Below, piece by piece: positions 5,847-9,774 of a DNA stretch of 9,774 nt. Below the pieces are notes generated by a model. It ran no database searches, had not been told where the DNA came from, and saw only the letters and a list, made by a program, of their open reading frames with translations. A program made the position numbers and the translations under genes. The stretch's first letter is position 1, and each line of letters opens with the position of its first letter. This DNA is from Burkholderiales bacterium (GTDB lineage Bacteria; Pseudomonadota; Gammaproteobacteria; Burkholderiales; Usitatibacteraceae): positions 1-9,774 of the forward strand of contig JAICTR010000074.1 in NCBI GenBank assembly GCA_025936275.1, given 5' to 3'.

Positions 5847-6287
5847 ATGAAATCGACCCAGAACGCGGGTACGCAGGGCGGCGCGCGAATCGTCGGCGGG
5901 AAAGGCGACACCAGCGGCCCGGGCCCCGAGGTGATGGCGGCCGACACGCTGGAAGGCGACAAGGTCGTGAACACGCGCGGCGAGGACCTCGGCACCATCG
6001 AGGACATCATGATCGACGTGCAGCGCGGGCGGGTCGCGTACGCGGTGATGTCCTGCGGCGGCTTCCTCGGCATGGGCGACAAGCTCTTCGCGATTCCGTG
6101 GAACGCGCTCACGCTCGATGCCAACCGCCACTGCTTCGTGCTCGATGCGGACCAGCAACGCTTCGAGAATGCGCCCGGCTTCGACAAGGACCATTGGCCT
6201 TCCATGGCGGACAACTCGTGGGCGAGCCGGGTCCACGACTACTACGGCGTGAACCCGTACTGGTCGGACACGCAACGATTGATGTGA
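5847..6287 (+). CDS. PRC-barrel domain protein (copy 2)
   Basis: Encodes 146 residues. A polar, Gly-rich N-terminus (1-24) is followed by the PRC-barrel core at about 35-105: VVNTRGEDLG, then IMIDVQRGRVAYAVMS, CGGFLGMGDKLFAIPWNALTLD and CFVLDAD. Then comes the same aromatic tail as in copy 1: APGFDKDHWPSMAD (109-122), SWASRVHDYYG (124-134) and PYW (137-139). The tail is even more conserved between the copies than the barrel, which points to a binding surface or partner specific to this subfamily. No signal peptide or membrane segment is seen. The gene lies 39 bases after the 56-aa gene, under the sigma54 promoter at 5569. Copies 1 and 2 lie on either side of the two-component operon, as if an ancestral cassette had duplicated. 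Molecular function is unknown; stress or envelope roles are typical guesses for stand-alone PRC-barrels. Confidence 0.92.
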   Translation: MKSTQNAGTQGGARIVGGKGDTSGPGPEVMAADTLEGDKVVNTRGEDLGTIEDIMIDVQRGRVAYAVMSCGGFLGMGDKLFAIPWNALTLDANRHCFVLDADQQRFENAPGFDKDHWPSMADNSWASRVHDYYGVNPYWSDTQRLM

Positions 6288-6310
6288 CGGCGTAGCACGG
6301 CGGCGAATTC

Positions 6311-6338
6311 GCGGCGGTGCCTTCGACGGTGCCGCCGC
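6311..6338 (+). terminator. Strong stem-loop between the PRC-barrel and Ku genes
   Basis: GCGGCGGTGCC (6311-6321), loop TTCGAC, GGTGCCGCCGC (6328-6338). As plus-strand RNA this makes an 11-bp stem with two adjacent U.G/G.U pairs. On the minus strand those positions would be A/C mismatches, so the fold favours plus-strand RNA. No T-run follows, so it may attenuate or process read-through from the PRC-barrel unit into Ku rather than stop it fully. It begins 24 bases after the PRC-barrel stop and ends 41 bases before the Ku ATG. Confidence 0.42.
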
Positions 6339-6379
6339 ATCGGCGCGCCCGGAGAACCACACAACGAAAGGAGCCCAAC

Positions 6380-7288
6380 ATGCCGCGTGAACTCTGGAAA
6401 GGCGCGATCCGCTTCGGCCTCGTGCATATCCCGGTCGCGCTTTATCCGGCCGAGCAGGGCGATGAGCTCGATTTCACGATGCTCGATCGCCGCGACTTGC
6501 AGCCGGTCGGCTACAAGCGCTACAACAAGGGCACCGGCGACGAGGTGCCCTACGACCAGATCGTGAAGGGCTACGAGTACGAGGAAGGGCGCTACGTCAC
6601 CCTCGAGAAGGAGGACTTCAAGCGCGCCAACGTCGAGGCCTCGCAGACCATCGACATCATCGGCTTCGTGGACGCCTCGGACATCCCGCCCTACTACTAC
6701 GAGGCGCCCTACTACACCGGCCCGGCGAAGCACGGCGAGAAGGGCTATGCGCTGCTGCGCGAGACGCTCGAGCGCACCGGCAAGGTGGCGGTCGCGAACG
6801 TGGTGATCCGCACGCGCCAGCATCTGGCGATGCTCTACCCGCGCGACGACCTGCTGATCCTGAACACCCTGCGCTACCAGGACGAGATCCGTCCCGCCGA
6901 GGACATCGACGTGCCGGAGAGCCTCGAGAAGGCGAAGGTGCAGCCCAACGAGCTGAAGATGGCCGAGCGCCTGATCGACGACATGACGATGAAGTGGGAT
7001 CCGTCGAAATTCCACGACACCTATCGCGACGACCTCCTGAAGATGATCGAGGAGAAGGCGGCCGGGAACCTCAAGGAAGCGCCGAAGAAGCGCGCGCCCC
7101 GCGAGGCGCAGGTGATCGACTTCGCCTCGCTCCTCGAGAAGAGCCTCGCCGCGCGCAAGCACGGCAAGGCCGCGAACGACGAGGAGGAGGAAGCGCCGGC
7201 GCGGCGCGCGCCGCGCAAGCGCAGCGCCGCGAAGTCGCGCCGCAAGGCATCCGGGCGCGCCGCCTCGCACCATCGAAAGGCCGCATGA
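6380..7288 (+). CDS. ku: Ku, DNA-end-binding protein of bacterial NHEJ
   Basis: Encodes 302 residues. Bacterial Ku forms a homodimeric ring on double-strand break ends and recruits the ligase LigD. The N-terminus MPRELWKGAIRFGLVHIPV is the family hallmark. Other landmarks are YKRYNKGTGDEV (45-56), the paired Tyr segment DIPPYYYEAPYYTGP (101-115), RTRQHLAMLYPRDD (144-157) and MAERLIDDMTMKWDP (194-208). VIDFASLLEKSL (245-256) is the short conserved C-terminal motif linked to LigD contact. After it, 274-300 is a Lys/Arg-rich extension, as known for longer bacterial Ku proteins, where it adds DNA contacts. The start has AAAGGAG (6367-6373) 6 bases upstream. No ligD lies in the window, so it must be elsewhere if the pathway is complete. 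The gene is 92 bases after the PRC-barrel stop, past a hairpin, and may be partly read from the sigma54 unit. Its stop overlaps the start of the next ORF. Confidence 0.97.
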   Translation: MPRELWKGAIRFGLVHIPVALYPAEQGDELDFTMLDRRDLQPVGYKRYNKGTGDEVPYDQIVKGYEYEEGRYVTLEKEDFKRANVEASQTIDIIGFVDASDIPPYYYEAPYYTGPAKHGEKGYALLRETLERTGKVAVANVVIRTRQHLAMLYPRDDLLILNTLRYQDEIRPAEDIDVPESLEKAKVQPNELKMAERLIDDMTMKWDPSKFHDTYRDDLLKMIEEKAAGNLKEAPKKRAPREAQVIDFASLLEKSLAARKHGKAANDEEEEAPARRAPRKRSAAKSRRKASGRAASHHRKAA

Positions 7289-7563
7289 TGGCAACGCAGC
7301 GGGAAGTCGCCGAGTCGCGCGCGCACGTTCCGACGCCCGAGCCGCCCGAATCGCCTCACGATCCACCGCCGCGTCCGCGGCCCCCGCTGCAGCCTCCGCC
7401 GAAGCCGCCCGACCAGACACCGCCGGTCGAGGAGCCGAAGCCGCCGCCGCCGATGAAGGATCCGCCGCCGGACCAGACGCCGAATCCGACGCGCTACCGC
7501 GCTCCCCCGCCCACCATCCGCTCGGGGCGAACCCACTCGTCGTATTGCTCCGCGCTCACGTAG
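7285..7563 (+). CDS. Proline-rich small protein overlapping Ku and fumC ends (hypothetical)
   Basis: The ATG overlaps the Ku stop (ATGATG, with TGA at 7286-7288), a typical coupled start; the second ATG at 7288 is an alternative. Encodes 92 residues. About 13-70 is extremely Pro-rich, with repeated units such as PPDQTP (twice) and KPPPP, so it is surely disordered and extended. No function is recognised. The last 23 codons (7494-7563) run antisense into the 3' end of fumC and read as unlike the rest (RSGRTHSSYCSALT), so that end is dictated by the fumC sequence. The true gene may be a recent extension, or the ORF may not be translated. High G/C codon ends do not discriminate here, because the Pro codon CCG is itself GC-rich. 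Confidence 0.45.
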   Translation: MMATQREVAESRAHVPTPEPPESPHDPPPRPRPPLQPPPKPPDQTPPVEEPKPPPPMKDPPPDQTPNPTRYRAPPPTIRSGRTHSSYCSALT

Positions 7564-8891
7564 CCCAGCGCGATCGCCGCCTCGCGAAGGCCGGTACGCT
7601 CGCGGTGCGCCTTCTTCGCGATCTCCGCGGCGCGGTCGTAGCCGATGCGCGGCGCGAGCGCCGTCACCAGCATGAGCGACCCGTGCACCAGCGCGGCGAT
7701 GCGCTCGCGGTCGGGCTCGATGCCGCGCGCGCAGTGCTCCTCGAAGCTCGTCATCGCATCGGCGAGGAGCCGCACGCTCTGCAGGAAGGCGTTCGCGATC
7801 ACCGGCTTGAAGACGTTGAGCTCGAGGTGCCCCTGCGCGCCGCCGAAGTTCACCGCCACGTCGTTGCCCATCACCTGGCAGGCGCACATCGTGAGCGCCT
7901 CGCACTGCGTCGGGTTCACCTTGCCGGGCATGATGGAGCTTCCCGGCTCGTTCTCGGGAATCGTGATCTCGCCGATGCCGCAGCGCGGCCCGCTCGCGAG
8001 GAGCCGCACGTCGTTCGCGATCTTCATGAGCGATGCGGCAAGGGCCTTGAGCGCGCCATGCGCATTCACCATCGCATCGTGCGTGGCGAGCGCCTCGAAC
8101 TTGTTGGGCGCGGTCACGAACGCGCAGCCGGTGAGGCGCGAAAGCTCGTCCGCCACGCGTCGGCCGAGCTCGGGATGCGCATTGAGGCCGGTGCCCACGG
8201 CCGTGCCGCCGAGCGCGAGCTCCGAGAGGTGCGGCAGCGCATGCTCGATGTGGCGGCGCGCGTGCCCGAGCTGCGCGGCGTAGCCGGAGAATTCCTGGCC
8301 GAGCGTGAGCGGCGTCGCATCCTGCAGGTGGGTGCGGCCGATCTTCACCACGTCGCGGAATGCCTCGGATCGGGCGGCGAGCGTGTCGTGCAGCCCTTCC
8401 AGCGCCGGCAGGAGGTGCTTCGAGATCGCGACGACGGACGCGACGTGCATCGCGGTCGGGAAGACGTCGTTCGAGGACTGGCCGCGGTTCACGTCGTCGT
8501 TGGGATGCACCACGCGTTCCTCGCCGCGCGGCCCGCCGAGGATCTCGCTCGCGCGGTTGGCGAGCACCTCGTTCATGTTCATGTTGGTCTGCGTTCCGGA
8601 GCCCGTCTGCCACACGACCAGCGGGAACTCGTCCGGCCAGCGGCCTTCGAGCACTTCATCGGCGGCCGACTGGATGGCGCGGGCCTTTTGCGCTGTTAGC
8701 GTGCCGAGGGCTTCGTTCACCGTCGCGCAGGCGCGCTTCACGAGCGCCAGCGCGTGGACGAGCTCCGGCGGCATGCGCTCGCCGGAGATGCGGAAGTTCT
8801 CGAGGGAGCGCTGCGTCTGGGCGCCCCACAACCGGCCGGCCGGCACTTCGATGGGTCCGAAGGTGTCTTTTTCGATGCGCATCTCTCCCAT
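7494..8891 (-). CDS. fumC: Class II fumarate hydratase (fumarase C)
   Basis: Encodes 465 residues, the usual FumC length. It converts fumarate to L-malate in the TCA cycle without an iron-sulfur cluster and forms a cytosolic homotetramer. Motifs: TGSGTQTNMNMNEV (96-109), VHPNDDVNRGQSSND (128-142), GRTHLQDATPLTLGQ (185-199) with H188, GGTAVGTGLN (228-237), and the superfamily signature GSSIMPGKVNP (317-327) with the catalytic Ser in its loop and K324. The start at 8891 (MGEMRIEKD) is preferred over 8882 because GAGG precedes it by about 5 bases, whereas 8882 has its purine run too close. The C-terminus VRPERMVGGGAR is as expected. It is convergent with the Ku unit, overlapping the Pro-rich ORF by 70 bases, and divergent from the cytochrome c' gene across 93 bases. 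The class II enzyme tolerates oxygen, which fits an aerobic host. Confidence 0.97.
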   Translation of the reverse strand: MGEMRIEKDTFGPIEVPAGRLWGAQTQRSLENFRISGERMPPELVHALALVKRACATVNEALGTLTAQKARAIQSAADEVLEGRWPDEFPLVVWQTGSGTQTNMNMNEVLANRASEILGGPRGEERVVHPNDDVNRGQSSNDVFPTAMHVASVVAISKHLLPALEGLHDTLAARSEAFRDVVKIGRTHLQDATPLTLGQEFSGYAAQLGHARRHIEHALPHLSELALGGTAVGTGLNAHPELGRRVADELSRLTGCAFVTAPNKFEALATHDAMVNAHGALKALAASLMKIANDVRLLASGPRCGIGEITIPENEPGSSIMPGKVNPTQCEALTMCACQVMGNDVAVNFGGAQGHLELNVFKPVIANAFLQSVRLLADAMTSFEEHCARGIEPDRERIAALVHGSLMLVTALAPRIGYDRAAEIAKKAHRERTGLREAAIALGYVSAEQYDEWVRPERMVGGGAR

Positions 8892-8931
8892 GGGAGCCTC
8901 GGTCGCTGGAAGTCGTCGTTCGATTTTCCCC

Positions 8932-8937
8932 CATAAT
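8932..8937 (+). promoter_or_regulatory. Possible -10 box for the cytochrome c' gene
   Basis: CATAAT differs from TATAAT at one base and sits in the one T-rich patch of the 93-base fumC/cytochrome c' gap. A start near 8944 would leave a leader of about 40 bases. No good -35 is seen at 17 bases upstream; the best candidate, TGGAAG at 8907-8912, is 19 bases away and poor. I see no sigma54 element in this gap on either strand. Confidence 0.3.
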
Positions 8938-8984
8938 CCGTCACCGTTCGTGCACAACCCGCCCCTCACAGGAGAAAAGCCCAA

Positions 8985-9446
8985 ATGATGAAAGCCGCGA
9001 TCGCCGCGCTCGCCCTGGTGGCCACCGCAAGCGCCGTCCCCGCCCTCGCCCAGCAATTGAAGCCCGAGGACCAGGTGCACCTGCGCCAGTCCACGATGGC
9101 GCTGATCGGCTACAACTTCGGCACGCTCGCCGCCATGGCGCAAGGCAAGCGCCCGTTCGACAAGGCCGAAGCGCAGCGCGCAGCCGATATCCTTCCCAAG
9201 CTCGCGGCGCTTCCCGGCCGCTTCTTCGGCGAGGGCACCTCGGAAGTGCCGAACGTGAAGACCAGGGCGAAGCCCGAGATCTGGATGAACATGGACGACT
9301 TCAAGAAAAAACTCGAGCACATGCAGCACGAGGTGGCGATGCTGCCGCAGGCGGTCGCTTCCGGCGACATGGGCACCTTCAAGAAGCAGGTCGGCGAGAC
9401 CGGCAAGGCGTGCAAGTCCTGCCACGAGGACTACAAGTTCAAGTGA
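8985..9446 (+). CDS. Cytochrome c' (periplasmic c-type cytochrome, four-helix bundle)
   Basis: Encodes 153 residues. The Sec signal peptide MMKAAIAALALVATASAVPALA is probably cut before Q23-Q24, giving about 131 mature residues, the usual length. The single haem site is at the C-terminus, C143-K-S-C146-H147, as in cytochrome c' and cytochrome c556 rather than class I cytochromes. The mature N-terminus has the family helix RQSTMALIGYNFGTLAAM. H147 is the proximal ligand; the distal side in cytochrome c' is usually empty and binds NO or CO. The role is therefore NO binding or detoxification, or electron transfer in the periplasm. AGGAG lies about 10 bases before ATG 8985; ATG 8988 is an alternative. 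The gene overlaps the next by GTGA. A low-spin c556-type member with a Met sixth ligand cannot be ruled out by eye. Confidence 0.93.
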   Translation: MMKAAIAALALVATASAVPALAQQLKPEDQVHLRQSTMALIGYNFGTLAAMAQGKRPFDKAEAQRAADILPKLAALPGRFFGEGTSEVPNVKTRAKPEIWMNMDDFKKKLEHMQHEVAMLPQAVASGDMGTFKKQVGETGKACKSCHEDYKFK

Positions 9447-9774
9447 CCCCGTCGTCGACGCGCATCCGTGTCTGGGACCTCCCGACCCGGATTTTTCATT
9501 GGTCGTTCGCCGCGCTGGTGGTGTTCTCGTTCGCGACCGGCACCATCGGCGGCGAATGGATGCCCTGGCACCTGAAGAGCGGCTACGCGATCCTCGCGCT
9601 GGTGCTCTTCCGGCTCGCCTGGGGCTTCGCCGGCAGCGAGAGCGCGCGCTTCGCGAGCTTCCTGCGCGGCCCGCGCGCGGCGCTCGCCTATGCGCGCGAG
9701 ACCTTCGCCGGACGCCATCCGTTCGTCGCGGGCCACAATCCGCTCGGCGGCTGGATGGTGGTGGCGATGCTCGC
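9443..9774 (+). CDS. Cytochrome b561-family membrane protein (5' part, GTG start, cut by window end)
   Basis: A frame starting GTG at 9443 overlaps the cytochrome c' stop (GTGA) and stays open for 110 codons to the window end, with no ATG near the start. The residues read TPSSTRIRVWDLPTRIFHW, followed by a hydrophobic helix (about 20-36), EWMPWHLKSGY, a second helix (about 47-62, including AILALVLFRLAWGF), and then a cytoplasmic-looking loop FLRGPRAALAYARETFAG. The pattern VWDxPTRxFHW with H19 and the second His at H43 (WHxKSGY) is that of the b561 / Ni-Fe hydrogenase b-subunit-like four-helix haem b proteins, which pass electrons between quinol and periplasmic cytochromes. The visible part covers roughly half of a typical 180-200 residue protein. 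Overlap with cytochrome c' makes the latter its natural partner. Further haem ligands lie beyond the window. Confidence 0.92.
   Translation, partial: MTPSSTRIRVWDLPTRIFHWSFAALVVFSFATGTIGGEWMPWHLKSGYAILALVLFRLAWGFAGSESARFASFLRGPRAALAYARETFAGRHPFVAGHNPLGGWMVVAML

Noticed and set aside
3944..6295. 783-codon plus-strand frame overlapping the kinase and PRC-barrel genes
   Set aside because: Out of frame with the well-defined kinase and PRC-barrel proteins; Arg/Ala/Pro/His-rich nonsense composition.
3519..6362. Very long open frame on the minus strand (947 codons)
   Set aside because: It lies antisense to the kinase, small-protein and PRC-barrel genes, all with clear domains. Long antisense frames are expected in DNA with strong GC third-position bias. 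The translation is His/Arg/Ala-rich with no motifs.
8892..9425. Upstream extension of the fumC frame on the minus strand
   Set aside because: The extension is antisense to the cytochrome c' gene and longer than any FumC N-terminus; the ATG at 8891 with its SD gives the normal length.
1..9774. CRISPR arrays, tRNA or rRNA genes, insertion sequences, attachment sites
   Set aside because: I saw no regularly spaced direct repeats, cloverleaf-type sequences, transposase motifs or terminal inverted repeats. Composition is uniform across the window, with no sign of recent transfer.

Overview
The window is very GC-rich DNA with tightly packed genes, strongly G/C-biased third codon positions and short intergenic gaps. 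The gene set is a two-component system with a sigma54 activator, FumC, bacterial Ku, and cytochrome c' followed by a b561-type cytochrome b. This suggests a high-GC, respiring proteobacterium, most likely a betaproteobacterium. That placement is inference from gene content, since no rRNA or other marker gene is present.

Layout. (1) 1-336: the end of a gene entering from the left, a doubtful 61-residue ORF and a GC-rich hairpin. (2) 337-900, minus strand: a hemerythrin HHE-domain protein. (3) 1016-1989, plus strand: a near-consensus sigma54 (-24/-12) promoter, then a BON-domain lipoprotein and a PRC-barrel protein. (4) 2161-5567: an NtrC-type sigma54-dependent response regulator overlapping by ATGA a soluble PAS-PAS hybrid histidine kinase. 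(5) 5569-6287: a second near-consensus sigma54 promoter directly after the kinase stop, then a 56-residue hydrophilic protein and a second PRC-barrel protein, paralogous to the first. (6) 6380-7563: Ku, the DNA-end-binding protein of bacterial NHEJ, followed by an overlapping proline-rich ORF. (7) 7494-8891, minus strand: class II fumarase FumC. (8) 8985-9774: cytochrome c' and the start of a cytochrome b561 gene with a GTG start, which runs off the right edge.

How it may work together. The most interesting unit is 1016-6287. A sigma54-activator/sensor-kinase operon is flanked on each side by a transcription unit that has its own sigma54 promoter and carries a PRC-barrel paralogue. This looks like a self-contained regulatory island: cytosolic PAS kinase to bEBP, then activation of two small envelope or stress-type operons, possibly with read-through into Ku. 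The promoter matches, domains and gene order are visible in the sequence. The regulatory wiring is inference. The divergent hemerythrin and the downstream cytochrome c'/b561 pair fit a redox or diatomic-gas theme, but nothing in the sequence proves they belong to the same regulon.
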